64,000 nucleotides of DNA from Rhizomys pruinosus (GCA_009823505.1 VZQC01002907.1:2381632-2445631), one strand, 5' to 3'; counted from the stretch's first letter, positions 19,676-31,340 are shown. Translations and numbers: made by a program. The notes: generated by a model not told the origin, from the letters alone.

Positions 19676-19830
19676 AGAGGTGAGTGTGGTCGTACACACC
19701 TATAATCCCAACACTTTGAGGTATAAGCAGGAGACTCAGGCGTTCTTGGTCATCCTCAGCTATATTATAGTAGACTTGAGGCCAGCCTGGGCTACACAAG
19801 ATCCTGTCTCAATAAACAAACAAAGAAACA
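19676..19830 (+). mobile_element. B1 SINE, sense
   Basis: 'gtgagtgtggtcgtacacac' ... 'gaggccagcctgggctacac' ... 'gatcctgtctcaataaa'. Third SINE in a same-strand row from 19176. Confidence 0.8.
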
Positions 19831-20865
19831 ACAGTGACAACAAACATAAAAAACCCAAAATAATAATTTTTAACATAATGGATTAAGATCCCCAAATTTC
19901 CAGAAACCTTGTCTGTTAAGTGGTCAGGAGGCTGATCACCAGCTCTCCCCCAGCTTCCTGGTCCTGCAAATATTATTCTATCCCATCATTAAATATGCCG
20001 TCCCTGTTGGCACCATGGATCTCAGTTCTGTGCCTTGGAAAACATGACCCTTCTCATCACCTAGAACAGTGTCTGTGGCACCAGACTTCATCATCCACGT
20101 TAATGAGCAGGTTTTGCCCTCACTTGCGGCTGTGGAGAGATGAAACTGCCAGGCTTTAATAAACATTAAAGCTTTTCCATTCTTACAGCTGGAAAGCTTT
20201 CACAAGGCTTAAGGGAACAGGTGGTTTAAGGAGTTCCAGTTAACTCTTTGGAGACCACGGACCATTCCATATCCAGTTCTCACAAATAGCCTTTCTCCCC
20301 TGAAACTGATGCTACAGGCAGGACTCTCATGGAAGAAGCTTACAGTTTGTCCATTCAGTCTCTTTTCACTGCCCACCTAGAAACAGCATCAACAATGGAG
20401 TATCTTCTCTGTGTCCAGTACTGAACCCATCAATCTCATGCTAAAGCTGATATAGGTCAGACAGTGGCTACTGGTGACCATGGGATTTGAACCCTGGCAA
20501 GGCTTACATTGTAAGGACACCTTCCTCCTGCTATTCCGGGGCATGTGGCTCTACCCTTTCCTATTAAGAAGTACTCTAAATTATCTCCAATATCCAAAGT
20601 GAAATAGAGCTTATCTCTTTACTTGCTTTCCATGCTATACATCAAGCTTTTGGCCTGATGTCTATTAACCCCTGGATAAATGTTTATTGAGTGACTACTA
20701 CAGATAAAGTCTAAGATGTTTAAACAGGAATGCTCCTACTTTGACATTTCTGTTCTACAACCTGATCATTTTGGATTTTAAAATGAATGGGTGCTGTGTG
20801 CCTTCTGTCATCTTGTTGCACAGAAAAATCGGTAGTATAGGATTACAAAGATAAGATGTAGAATG
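19831..20865. other. Single-copy or unrecognised sequence
   Basis: No recognised repeat or coding signal. Short open frames (79 codons or less) overlap on both strands around 19920-20166 without protein-like features. Confidence 0.4.
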
Positions 20866-20950
20866 ATAGAGAGTGGCACTCCATGTTAACCTCTGGCCTC
20901 CACATGCATGTGCACACTCATGAACACATATATGCATATACACACAAAAG
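20866..20950 (+). mobile_element. Composite SINE 3' tail
   Basis: 'gttaacctctggcctccaca' followed by CA/TA-rich sequence is the last third of the composite SINE seen at 27384 and elsewhere. The rest is missing. Confidence 0.5.
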
Positions 20951-22159
20951 AAATATTCATGAGGAACTCTGTGCTCTGTGGGGATAAGAAGAACTGCCAT
21001 GTTAACCAAGCACGGCCAGCCCACTCCTCACCACCGGACAGACATGTTTGTTCTCATAATGAACACAGCTATGACAGCATCACCACTCTTGAGTAGCTTT
21101 GGTGGCTGAAGACATGCGGGCGAGAACGGTAGGACAGAATTCCCAGTAGGTGTTTGAGAACACACTCGCCTTTCTGGCCACTGGGCCCCAGTGAAAGATG
21201 ATGAACAGGCAGTTGGGACAGAATGACAGCTTTCTGTCTGCACACCCAGGCCAAGAAAAGCTGAATAGTCTCAAGACTTTTCACCAGCCTCACTGCTGCC
21301 ACCTAGTTAGAGTTGCTGCTGTTGATCCTGCCCAAGCTGGGACAATGTCTCCTGTGCCTCCCAAAGCTGGTCTTGGGGACGCCAGGGTATCCCTGTGTCC
21401 TGTGTGTTAACTGGGGACATGGCTGTTCTGTCTGTGCCCACACAGCTCCAGAACTCTCCCCCACTTCCTCTCCTGTCTCCCACCGGTTCTCACCATGGCA
21501 GCCAGAGAGACCGGTAAGCCTGAGGCCTCAGATCATCGTTCTCCTGCTAGAGATTCTGCAATGCGTTTAGAGAGCGCTCATGAAATCCATGCCCTGTGGT
21601 GGCCACATGATCTTCTCTGCTCCATCTTAACGTATCCTTCTTCCTCACTCTCTCTCTTCCCAGACGCCCACCCCCTGCTTCCCCACCCTGCCCCAACACC
21701 TACACACAGGTGTCTGCCTCCACTCTTAGCATTTGCTCTGAAGTATGTGTACGTGGCTCCCTTTTGCCTTTTTCAAGGAAAGGCTTTTCTTCTTTCCTTG
21801 AGATTTCAACATCATTCTATGCCCACCTTCAGCCTCCCATTGTCGGTTCTGTTTTCCTCATTGTGCTCCTCACACTCTGACAGACCACGTACGTTACTTC
21901 TTGTTCTACATCCCCCTAGCCACTAGAAGCTCAGGTTCATGGACACAGGGGACACGGCCTTACAGTCTGCTTTTCTGCAGTATCTCTGAGGCCTACAATG
22001 TCTGCCATGTATCAGGCTCGTGGAAAGTGCAAGCTTTGTCATCAGTGGGTCAATGAGTCCTCACAGGTGGAATTATGCCTCCCTGTGGACTCGTTGTAGC
22101 AGTATCGAAGGAGCCAAAACATGTAAAGCACCACAAACACAGTAGGTGTTCTTCTCAGT
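20951..22159. other. Single-copy sequence, C-rich in part
   Basis: Contains a plus-strand open frame of 143 codons (21495-21926), rich in S, P and L from pyrimidine-rich DNA. Its ATG has a fair Kozak context, but I see no domain, signal peptide or splice context that would support it. Overlapping minus-strand frames at 21028-21302 are similarly unsupported. Confidence 0.35.
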
Positions 22160-22440
22160 GCACTCAGGAGATTATAACAAGTTGCCATAGGCCGAGTGGC
22201 TGACAAAGAACACAAATTTATTTCTCACAGTTTAGAGATTAGATGTCGAAGATCAAGGCCCTGGCAGACTGGGTGTTGGCTGGACATCCCAGGAAGGAGA
22301 CATGGGACTTCTAACTTATGAAGGTTCTGCTCTCTTGACCTGTTTATTTCCCAAAGTTCCCAGCTCCTAATACCATCCCTTGGGGAGTCAGGATGACCAT
22401 ATACAAATCTGCGAGGAACATAATGCTTAGTCTGTTACGG
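22160..22440 (-). mobile_element. Old LTR-like repeat, antisense
   Basis: 'aagaacacaaatttatttct' and 'tcacagtttagagattag' fit the antisense end of an old MaLR/MLT1-type LTR, followed by 'aataccatcccttggggag'. Strongly diverged. Confidence 0.45.
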
Positions 22441-23117
22441 TGACTCCTCTTGCTACTGCCTTCTTGGTTCTAATCTTTTCCCTCCCTCTCTGATCCCTCT
22501 TCCTTATACCTGTTCCCAACCCTAAACTCTGTCCCCGACTCCCTGTTTTGGACAGCAAGCATGCCCCTCTCCTCCTTTCTTATTTTCTACCTGCTCCTTG
22601 GCTTTGCCTCTTTCTGGTCACTCAGAGAACAGGCTGACCAGAAGAGCTCTGGGCCCCGGTCTGCATCTGCCCCGGATCACTCTCATTCCCAGAAGGTCAA
22701 CACAAATCACTTCCCCTCTGGACCAAATACCAAAAACATCCTTAGCAATATGCACCTAATCTAGCTACCAATAGGCCTTTTCAGATGGGACAAGCTTCAA
22801 ATCAATTCTTGTTTCTTCCAGATGAGAAAGAAAAGTTGCTTGATGACCCAGGGGGGCCTCTGAGTCTCCTGTAAGAAATCACTTGGCTTCTACTTTTCTG
22901 CTTAGATGAGTGACCAGCTTCTCTGCAAACTCAGAGCTTTCTCCAAATAATTCTCAGAAACAAATGCTCTGCAAAGGTAGAGGCAGATTCATCCCCAATA
23001 GCTGACATCCTGTGACTAATTAAATCAAAATTTTAAAGTAATAATGGGAATAACAACAGCCAATCCATCAAAGCACCTAGCGAGTTACAGGTTCTAGATA
23101 TAGCAGCTTCTCTTCTT
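22441..23117. other. Single-copy sequence
   Basis: Nothing recognised. A 67-codon frame at 22561 starts with a hydrophobic run resembling a signal peptide (PLSSFLIFYLLLGFASFWSL), but it is short and isolated and has no supporting context. Confidence 0.35.
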
Positions 23118-23333
23118 AGTGTTTTATTTATTATTTTAATTCTATGGGTATGAGTGTCACAGCTCATATGTATGTAAGTGCATCCATGTCATGCAATGCC
23201 CACAGAGGTCAGAATCCTTGGAACTGGAGTTATGGATGGTTGTTAGTGGCTATGTGGGTGCTGGGAACAAAACCCAGGTCCCATGCAAGAGGAGCCTGTG
23301 CTTTTCATCAATGAGCTAGCTCCAGACTCAGCC
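23118..23333 (-). mobile_element. B3-like SINE, antisense, short form
   Basis: 'ccttggaactggagttatgg' body, 'tgtgggtgctgggaacaaaa' and a degraded head. Old copy. Confidence 0.8.
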
Positions 23334-23337
23334 CAGC

Positions 23338-23480
23338 AGTTTATTTAACTCTCCCAATAACTCCTTGCAGGGGACAGTATCCCTCACTTTATAGATAAAG
23401 AAAATAAGCCATGGAAAACTTAAGTCACTTGCTCAAGGACAGCCATCGAATAAAGATATCCAGAGGTGAACTCAGGCAGT
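23338..23480 (-). mobile_element. MIR SINE remnant, antisense
   Basis: 'ctcactttatagataaagaa' and 'aagtcacttgctcaaggac' match the MIR core in antisense. Confidence 0.65.
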
Positions 23481-23618
23481 TTGACTCTAGTTATTGAACA
23501 CATGCTGTCTAGCCAGGCACTGGGCTGGGTGTTGGGAACACAGGAAGGAACAAAAGAAATACAGTCTCTATGTGGAGGAGTCTATGGTTGGGTGGGGAGA
23601 AGTGCATCTAATAAATTC

Positions 23619-23706
23619 CATATATATATATATATGTATATATATACATATATATATACATATATATATACATATATGTATATATATATGTATATATATG
23701 TATATG
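23619..23706. repeat. (TA)n / (TATG)n microsatellite
   Basis: Long alternating TA with TG interruptions, adjoining the next SINE. It gives spurious tyrosine/isoleucine open frames. Confidence 0.9.
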
Positions 23707-23711
23707 CCTAC

Positions 23712-23935
23712 CAGAGGCTGGAGAGTTGGCTTAACTGTTAGGAGTGCTTGCTGCTCTTACAGAGGACTTGAGTTTGGTTCCCAAAGCCCATATCAGGTGG
23801 TTCACGACCACCTGGAACTCTAACACCAGAGGATTTGACACCCTTCTCTGACCTCCACAGACACCTATATATATGTGACATACACTCTCAGAGACACTTT
23901 TATATACACATAAATAAAAATAAATATTTAAAATA
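23712..23935 (+). mobile_element. B3-like SINE, old form
   Basis: 'aggctggagagttggcttaa' head; the body lacks the usual unit ('aactctaacaccagagg'); ends in 'aaataaaaataaat'. Confidence 0.8.
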
Positions 23936-24284
23936 TATACCTAACAGTTGTTATGTTGTCAAAAGGAGGGAAGAAACGAGACTCCCTTCAGCTTTCCTCT
24001 TCAGAAAATGATGTTCAGAATTTGCTTTCACAAGGTCCCCCTGGTAGCTTTTAGATCATAGGAAGCTGAGTTTAGGGAAGCCCTTTACCTATTGTTGCTT
24101 GGTTGCCACTGTGTGATAGATACTAAGAGTATGGTCTAACTTTCTTCAGTCATCACAAACAGGGAAACAATCGTCTAACAGACGGAAAACAGACTCAACG
24201 AGGTCAAAGGAGTTCCTCAAGATCTACGATGACGAGGAGAACCAGGAATAATCACGATCAAGTTTAGTTCTTCCTACTGTATCA

Positions 24285-24530
24285 TATATCCTGTTTCTAG
24301 GCCTCAGTGCCATGGGTGTTTCAGGCCAGATAACTTTCTGTGTGGGCAGCAGGGGCAGGATGCTGTCCTATGTATGCATGGTGGGATGCTGAGCAGCATC
24401 TCTGGCCTGCACCGACTAGGCTCTAGAAACACCCTTCCTCCACTGTGACAGCCCCACCATCTGCAAACAATTCTCAATGGCTCCTTAGGGTAGAAGGGAG
24501 ACACCCCCACTTGAAAACTCCTGGTATAGA
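24285..24530 (-). mobile_element. MER5A-like hAT remnant
   Basis: 'gatgctgagcagcatctctg' and 'gcctgcaccgactaggctc' correspond to the conserved middle of MER5A in antisense. 'cacttgaaaactcctg' marks the far end. Confidence 0.6.
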
Positions 24531-24806
24531 TTTCCACCCACCCACAGCCAATAACATTAATCTCTGTGTAACTAGAGTGCAGCAGAGGGCTGGGCCATAA
24601 ACAGGTACACAACGAAAGCTTTGCTAAGTAGAGCAAAGAAGGAAAGAAGGAAGGAAAGGATACAGAAAGAGAAGAATGAAATGGGATCCCAAGTTCACCC
24701 AGGAGGTATAGCACTAATGATCTGCAGACTAATCAGCAAAAATTGATTTTGTGATGCAATTTCTCTTTGAAAGTCAAGGTTTAGGGGAATACAGTTTTCA
24801 ATTCTT

Positions 24807-25045
24807 TTTTTTAAATTTTATTTATTTCTGTATGTGTATGAATGTACTGTCTGCATGCAGGTCTGTGCACCCATGTCGTGCAATGCCGGGGAGGTCAGAA
24901 GAGGGTGTTGGATTCCCCTGGAACTGGAGTTCTCCTGGAATTGGAGTCAGACGGTTCTCGGCCGCCATGTGGGTGCTGGGGATCGAACCCGGGTCCTCTG
25001 TAAGAGCGGTCGGTGCTCTTAACCGCTAGGCCATCTCTCCAGCCC
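24807..25045 (-). mobile_element. B3-like SINE, antisense, long form, 16-bp TSD
   Basis: A clean young copy: both 17-bp units, intact B box complement 'gggatcgaacccg', and full head 'ctaggccatctctccagccc'. It is flanked by identical 'acagttttcaattctt' at 24791-24806 and 25046-25061, so insertion was by target-primed reverse transcription and is recent. Confidence 0.92.
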
Positions 25046-25061
25046 ACAGTTTTCAATTCTT

Positions 25062-25768
25062 ACATGAAGTAGGCAGTCTTTCTAATACATGATTCAGTAT
25101 ACATGTCAAGCAACCACACATAAACTCACATTTCTGCACACACAGATGAAAATGTCTTGTGGGTTTGGCTTTTCCACATTGTTTATGTAGTGGTAACTCC
25201 CCAATGGGAAATCAATGATTCTTTTGAAAAAACATACCAGGGGCTTCTCTAAGTTTCTTCAGGGAACAAAATATACATATATATAATCAGTGCCTGGTTC
25301 TTTTTCCTAAGAGGAGCCCAGTCATGCTGGGTATTGGGTCCTCACTGCCCAGCAGTTCTCAGGGTTTAAGTTCTCTAGGGTGTGGCTCGTATTACCATCA
25401 TCTCTTCAGCTCACAGTTTCCCTGACCCAAGTGCATTTCCATCAACAGAAGTCCCAGTGTCTCCAAGGCAGACACTTCCTTTCAGTACTTACCAAGTCTC
25501 AAACAAACAGTTCTACTAAAGCTGTACTGTTGGACGCACCTGCCCATCTAGGCTTTTATTACTAGAAATAAGTGATGGGCAGCAGGGCAGAGAGTTTCTA
25601 TGTCAAACCCAGGAAAGAGACAATCTATTATCCTCTACATGCCAGGAAATGAGAACAGGTTGTGTCCTTATACTGAGAACTCGGTAGGAGCAAGTCTGAA
25701 TATGCATTTTTGATGCCGCCATCTCAGTCCATGAGATTTTGTGGCGCACAGAAGTGACAGACGTGGGC
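25062..25768. other. Single-copy sequence
   Basis: No recognised repeat, RNA gene or coding signal. Confidence 0.4.
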
Positions 25769-25783
25769 TCAAATCCCACTTTT
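25769..25783 (+). repeat. Left TSD of twin-primed L1 (15 bp)
   Basis: 'tcaaatcccactttt', exactly repeated at 27316-27330. The reconstructed empty site reads 'cactttt/aaca', matching the L1 endonuclease preference for TTTT/AA. Confidence 0.9.
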
Positions 25784-26485
25784 CCCCCCTTTAAAAATAT
25801 TTTTATTGAGCTTTTGTACATTTCATCTGAAAGTTCTTAACCAAACGTAGGCTTCCTTCCCATTCACACCCCCTTGCACCTGGCTTCATTACTCTGGCGT
25901 ACATGTCAAGTACCATCCAATCAAGAATTTGTGCCCAGATGTCCTCAGTGCAGGTTCATCCACTGGAGTCTAGTCAGCCTACATAGAGATTTTAAGGAAG
26001 TTCTCCTCTCCCTCACCCAATTGTAATCAATTTCCAACATTTCTGAGGCTAAGCAGGCCCCTCTACCCATTTCCTTCACTGTGCTCTGGGCCCTTATCTG
26101 ACTGACTTAGCATGAGTATTGTGCTTGATGTCGCCATTGCCACAAGTTACCATGAACTACAGATGGGTGATGTTTAATATAGGAGCTCTGTCCTAAGACA
26201 TACACTCTATAGTCTATTATTCTCTAAAACGTAGCCAGTTGTGGCATTCTGTGTGTCTCATACTCTATTATATAAGGAAGCTTTGCTGGTGAGAGTTGAG
26301 GAATGTAGAGGTTCTGATGTCCATATGTCACCTGGGGGTGGACATCTCTCAGACACCACATATCCTGTGTGTGACCAGTTGCAGAACTCTGCAGTAGCCT
26401 CCATCTGTTGCAAAACGAAGTTTCTTTGATAAGTGGGGTATGGTATACTTGTCCATAAATATAAGGAAACATGTTTAGCATATGG
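25784..26485 (-). mobile_element. Twin-primed L1: 3' UTR part, antisense
   Basis: Read on the minus strand this is an Lx-like L1 3' UTR. Plus-strand words include 'ttttattgagcttttgtaca', 'cactggagtctagtcagcct' and 'tgatgtttaatataggagct'. The 3' end lies at the left, next to the target duplication; the A tail (T-rich here) is short. It joins the oppositely oriented ORF2 segment at about 26475-26500. Confidence 0.8.
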
Positions 26486-27315
26486 TTAGAAATTTCAGAG
26501 CAGAAACTCCCAAACTCCTTCTATGAAGCCAGCATCACTCTAATACAAAACCAAATAAAGACACAACAAAAAAGAAAACTATAGCCTCATAGATTTAATG
26601 AACATAGACACAAAGATTCTCAACAAAATACAAATTGCATACAGACAGACATCAAAAAGATTGTCTGCCAAGACTGAGTTAGCTTTATTCCAGAGATGTA
26701 GGGATGGTTGACTATATATAAGTTAATAAATATAATAAAACATAAATTGATGTAAAGACAAAAATCACATGGTCATCTCAATAGATACAGAAAAGGCCTT
26801 TGAAAAAAATCTAACATTTATTCATGTTAAAAGTCCTGGAAGGAATTGGACTGGAGGGAACATACTTAACATGATTAAAGCTATCTACAACAAACCCATG
26901 GCCAACACCGTTCTAAATGGAGAACTGGAAGCATTCCCAATAAAATCAGGAACCAGATAAGGCTGTCCACTATCTCCACTCCTTTCCAATACAGTGGTTG
27001 AAACTCTTGTGAGAGCAATAAAGCAAGAGAAGGAAATTAAAGGAGTACTAATTGGAAAAGGAGTGGTAAAATTATCACTATTTGCAAATAATATACATGA
27101 GATCCCAAAATTTCTTCCAGAAAACTACTAGAAATGATTAATACTTTCAGTAAAGTGGCAGGTTACAACAACAACTTATAAAAATCACTATCCTTTCTAT
27201 ATACCAATAACAAGCAGAAAAAGCATTCAAGGAAACCCTCCCATTCACAATAACCTCAAAAAATATTTACAGATAAACTTAACCAACAACATTAACCATT
27301 TCTACAATGAAAATT
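26486..27315 (+). pseudogene. Twin-primed L1: inverted ORF2 reverse transcriptase segment
   Basis: Codes, with frameshifts and stops, for the L1 ORF2 reverse transcriptase core: a 63-codon frame at 26769-26960 reads 'VISIDTEKAFEKNLTFI' and 'NILNMIKAIYNKPMANTVLN'. Further on, '[11 protein letters not shown]' near 27073 corresponds to the catalytic FADD motif, with the first D replaced by N. The segment is plus-strand while the 3' UTR part is minus-strand, the hallmark of twin priming. No intact enzyme can be made. Confidence 0.85.
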
Positions 27316-27330
27316 TCAAATCCCACTTTT
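27316..27330 (+). repeat. Right TSD of twin-primed L1 (15 bp)
   Basis: Exact copy of the 15 bases at 25769-25783; it closes the 1532-bp insertion. Confidence 0.9.
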
Positions 27331-27383
27331 AACATTTACTTGTTGAACAGATTTTTAAGAGCTCATTCAGAAGATAGAGAGGC

Positions 27384-27690
27384 CAGAACTGGGGAAATGA
27401 CTCAGTCAGTAAAATGCTTGCCACATACATTAAGCACAAGGAACTAAGTTCAGATCCCCAACACCCACCCGAAAGCCAGGCATAGCTGCACGTCTATAAC
27501 CCCAGCACTGGGAAGATGGAGATGGGGGGATCCCTGAGGCTCTCTGACCAACCAGCTTAGCTGAATCAGTGAGCTTCAGAGTCAGTGAGAGACTGTCTCA
27601 AAAATAAGATAGAGAGGGACAGCAGAAGATATCTGACACCAACCTCTGGCCACAAAAACCATGTGTGCACACAAAAGAAAATAGAGATAC
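27384..27690 (+). mobile_element. Composite tRNA/B1-like SINE (B4/RSINE type)
   Basis: 'actggggaaatgactcagtc' head, 'aaagccaggcatagctgc' middle, 'gtcagtgagagactgtctca', and the tail phrase 'caccaacctctggccaca'. Confidence 0.75.
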
Positions 27691-28432
27691 TCAGAGGATG
27701 GTTGGGAAGAACAAATAAATTATTCAACATCCATAAAAGTATTTTTAGCACAAAATAAGTTCCCAATAAACAATTACTCTTGTTTTGTCAACACTCTTGC
27801 ACTGACAATATAACCTGCTTGTTTCATGAAATCTAGACATGGACCACACAGAATCCTCATGAAGATTCCTGCTACGTGGGTAGGTTCAGTCCAGCACTCC
27901 AATGTTCTCTGGGTGTCGTCTCTCCCTAGCCCCACAACCTTGGAGTTTGACATGTCATCTCAGCTGGGAAACAGAATGGGTGATTCTTGCCTTATGTTGT
28001 TGTAGCTAGATGGAGTCATTCCTCAGTATCCACTGGAGAGTCATTTCAGAATCTTCCACAGGTACCAAAATTCTCGCATGCTCCAATCCTTTATAAAGTT
28101 TGTCTTTTCTCTGTGTGTCACCTATATTTGCATATAATGTATGCCATCACCTTGTAGACTTTAAATCATCTCCACATGGCTTGTTAGATGATGATGCAAA
28201 TTCTCCATGGTATGCTATTATAGTCTATTGCTTAAGAAGTAGCAACCAAAGTCTAGATATGTTCAGTAAAGATCTGATTTTCTCAATCTGCAGAACCAGC
28301 AAATGCTTAGAACCAACCATGTTGTTGGCCAATTCTATTTGGAGGACATGGTTCTTATTAAAAATGAATTTCAATCCTAGGAAGGAGATGGTCATGGGGG
28401 GTGGATTTTGATGTGAGGGACTGACCTGTTGT
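27691..28432. other. Single-copy sequence
   Basis: A 103-codon plus frame at 28100-28411 has no recognisable domain. No repeat family seen. Confidence 0.35.
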
Positions 28433-28793
28433 ATTAGTCACTTTTCTGTTGCTGTAATAAACCACGAGAACCAAGGGAACTTATAAAGGGAAGAGTTTAT
28501 TTGAGCTTACGATTGACGGTTCCAGGGAATTAGAGTCCATGGTGACTGGGAGGCATGGTGGCTGGGGCTGGAGCAGAAAGCCAAGGTTCACATCTCAAAG
28601 TGAGTACAGGAAGTCAAGAGAGAGAGACTGGAGACTGCAAGGCTTGTTGAACTCACTAAGCCCACCCACCAGTGACATACTTCCTCCAGCATGGCCACAC
28701 CTTCTAAGACCTCCCCAAATAGTGCCACCAACTGGGGACAAAATGTTTGAATACTTGAAGCCTGTGGGGGACAGGCTTATTCAAATCACCACA
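28433..28793 (-). mobile_element. MaLR-type LTR, antisense
   Basis: 'tagtcacttttctgttgctg' and 'acttataaagggaagagttt' at the left end, 'ccacaccttctaagacctcc' in the middle. A 178-codon frame at 28539-29075 starts inside it and is therefore not a gene. Confidence 0.55.
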
Positions 28794-29111
28794 CATGTCC
28801 ACCTTAAGCTTGACCTAGAAAAGTGTTTTGTTGGGGGGAAATATCAACAAGCTTGTTTCCATCTAGCAGCTTTGCTGGTGAAGCACTTGAGGAAGCATGA
28901 TGCAGAGGGGCCGTCAGTTCCTTTATTATCTGGACTTAGGGCTTCCTATCTTCAGTGCAGACAGGAAATTCGTGATTCTGGATTATTGTGGCAATTTTTC
29001 TGGTGTTTTCCTAAGAACCATTCAAGGGGTAGTAGACAAGTAAGAAGGGGGCGGGGACCATCCTCAGCCTTCTAACAAAGTCTGGAGATCTGTGATGTTT
29101 GCCTGGGTCCC
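28794..29111. other. Unrecognised sequence between LTR fragments
   Basis: Nothing supported except the tail of the repeat-born open frame. Confidence 0.35.
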
Positions 29112-29530
29112 TATTCGACTTTGCTTTTCTGTTGCTGTGCTTGAACACCATGAGTAAAAGCAATTCGGTGGAGGACAGGGTTGATTTTAGCTTGTGCTTC
29201 CAGGTCCCAGTCCATCACTGTAGTAAGTCAGGGCAGGCACTCATGGCAGAAACATGGAAGTGTCACTGCGAAGGAGTGCTACTTGTTCACTCAGTGGCTC
29301 CCTGCCTGGCTCATGCTTGGCTGGCTCTCTCATACAGTCCAGAACCACCAGCCCAGGGATGGCACCACCCACAGTGGCCTACCCACCCCAACGCCTCCCC
29401 ATCAATCATCAGTCTATGTCATCTCTCACAGGCATGGTCCCAGGCCAGTCGAATCCAGGAACTTCTTCAGTCAAGGTTCCTTCTTACTAGGTGACTCTAG
29501 ATTGTGTCCACTTGACAAAAACTAATCAGC
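29112..29530 (-). mobile_element. MaLR-type LTR, antisense
   Basis: 'gcttttctgttgctgtgctt' then 'ggacagggttgattttagc' and 'gcaccacccacagtggcct'. Two to three overlapping frames (78-131 codons) fall entirely inside it. Confidence 0.5.
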
Positions 29531-30289
29531 GCAGTCTCACTAGTGAGTCTGTGGGACTCTGGACATGTCTCCTTACCTCTCTGAACCCCAGTGGAATGGG
29601 TACTTTGGGTAGTCCTTCAGCATCATTTAAGCTTTTCCCAGCATGCAGGAGTTAGCATAAGATTAGGTTCAGAGAAAGGTTCCCAGGCTTCTGAAGAGAT
29701 AAATATAAATAGAAGGAAGATTTCTCCTTGGGCAAAGGAATCTAGACAGAGATAACACATTGCTCAAGAAGCTCTTCAACATCTGGAGAACTCAGGTTTT
29801 CTGTCTGTTCTGGCACACCAGCCCTCACATTCTCTTAGGAAACCCCACCCCGTCCTCTTCAAGGACCCCAATTGGCTTACCAAATGAGTATAGCCTATTC
29901 TTCACCTAAAGTGATTGGTTGAACCTGATCCATTTCCTACCAATAAGACATAGGAGAGATTTTCAGAAGTTTCCAGACAGAGAAGAGCTCCATCTTCCTT
30001 GAGACGAGTCAGTGAAGCATCTATGTGTCTCTTTACCAGGATGTGAGACTAGGAGGCCAGAATTGCTGTACCGTGGAGAGCCTACAGTCCATAGATGAAG
30101 CCGACAAGAACCATCCAGAGAATCACCCTGAAACAAAACCAGAACCGTAGTGGTAGTTCGAGCCTGGGGATCAAACCATTCTTGAATTCAGGTGTCCAGG
30201 GAAGTTCAGTTACATGACTCAAAATATTCCCCTCCCCTCCCTCACCATTTTTTTTCTTAAGCTAATTTAGAAATAAGTTCTCTGTGTGT
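29531..30289. other. Single-copy or old repeat
   Basis: 29870-30170 has several CCAAT-like words ('accccaattggctt', 'accaataagacat') and could be an old LTR, but I cannot name it. Confidence 0.3.
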
Positions 30290-30398
30290 CTTGTTTTTTT
30301 CTTGGTTGTCTTGTCTGTAGGCCTGGATGGACTCTAACTAGAGATGCTGCCTTAGCCTTCTGAGTGCGGATCCACAGGCATGCGCCACCACTCAGCTC
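30290..30398 (-). mobile_element. B1-like SINE, antisense, old
   Basis: 'tgtaggcctggatggactct' and 'ggcatgcgccaccactcagc' are the antisense B1 words. Confidence 0.6.
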
Positions 30399-30449
30399 TC
30401 AGTCTGCTTGTTTCCTTTTCATTGGCATGCAACCAAACTGCTGCTGACT

Positions 30450-30835
30450 GTAACACTGTTTACTCCCTCCACAAACTTCTGGAAGACTGAAACAGCCTAA
30501 TCAAGTGTGTGAAAAATTACACATAAACTGTTAAGCACTATGCCAATTAGATATGATGCTTATGAGAATATCCACCATTGCCCCAAGGACATCTGAGCCT
30601 GAAATAATCCAATTTGCTGCAGATGTGTGATATTTCCTTCTATTCCTATGAAATGTATTCGTTTCATTACATTGAAATTATTACATCATACATTGATAAT
30701 GGTGCTTAATGAAGCTAACAGTATTATTCTTCTATAAACATAAATGTAATTAACAACTATGTTAAGTTGCATTTACTGGTGTAAATTACAATTCAGACTT
30801 CAGCAGTGTAAGTCCAATCTGGATAGTCTGAAAAA
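30450..30835. promoter_or_regulatory. AT-rich single-copy island, candidate conserved element
   Basis: No repeats. Dense ATTA/TAAT homeodomain-type words ('gtaattaacaac', 'ccaattagatatg', 'gtgcttaatgaagc'). Function is not shown; only cross-species alignment can tell. Confidence 0.25.
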
Positions 30836-31034
30836 AGTAGACACCCAGCCCTCAAGGAGAGAAAGATGATGTCTTGGGATCCACATTGAGTGTTAAAAAT
30901 TTATTTGAAAAAGAGAGGTCCAGCCTGTCCCAGCTCTATCACTGAACCTCTGTTGGCTTAGATGTGTTTTCTAATCTGATCTCCATTGACCTCATATTTC
31001 CCATGTACGCAGTGATGTTAGGCCTGCCAGGTGT

Positions 31035-31092
31035 GTGTTTGTGTGTGTCTGTGTATGTCTGTTTCTGTGTGTCTGTGTGTGTGTGTCCGTGT
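31035..31092. repeat. (TG)n with TCTG, imperfect
   Basis: TG/TCTG-rich run, 20-60 bp, separate from the longer tract at 31276. Confidence 0.8.
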
Positions 31093-31271
31093 GGTATAGA
31101 CACAGCGTATGAAGGTACATGCAATAGTGCAGAGGTGTGAAGAGGAGATGGGGTACCCTGCTGTCACTCACAACCATATTTTCCAAGCTCAGAGTCTTTC
31201 TATGAACCTGGAGCTAGGCTGGCAGCCAGCAAGCCCCAGTAATTCTGTTATCTCTGCCACTCCCCTGCCCT

Positions 31272-31275
<4 letters not shown>

Positions 31276-31318
<43 letters not shown>

Positions 31319-31340
31319 TGTGTGTCTGTGTGTGTGTGCA
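31276..31340. repeat. (TG)n microsatellite
   Basis: About 30 TG units with TCTG interruptions; produces spurious Cys-Val and His-Thr frames on both strands. Confidence 0.95.

Noticed and set aside
19920..20166. Possible processed pseudogene (AATAAA-like 'aataaacattaaagc' near 20158)
   Set aside because: No parent gene recognised, no A tail and no target duplication.
21495..21926. 143-codon plus-strand frame (starts MAARETGK)
   Set aside because: Composition follows pyrimidine-rich DNA (S, P, L); no known domain and no splice or promoter context. I kept it only as a note in the single-copy stretch.
23619..23706. Possible hairpin or CRISPR-like periodicity
   Set aside because: Plain TA/TATG microsatellite without spacers; CRISPR arrays are not expected in rodent DNA.
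28539..29075. 178-codon plus-strand open frame, the longest in the window
   Set aside because: It starts inside an antisense MaLR-type LTR and shows no domain; matching frames exist in sister LTR copies such as 29112-29530.
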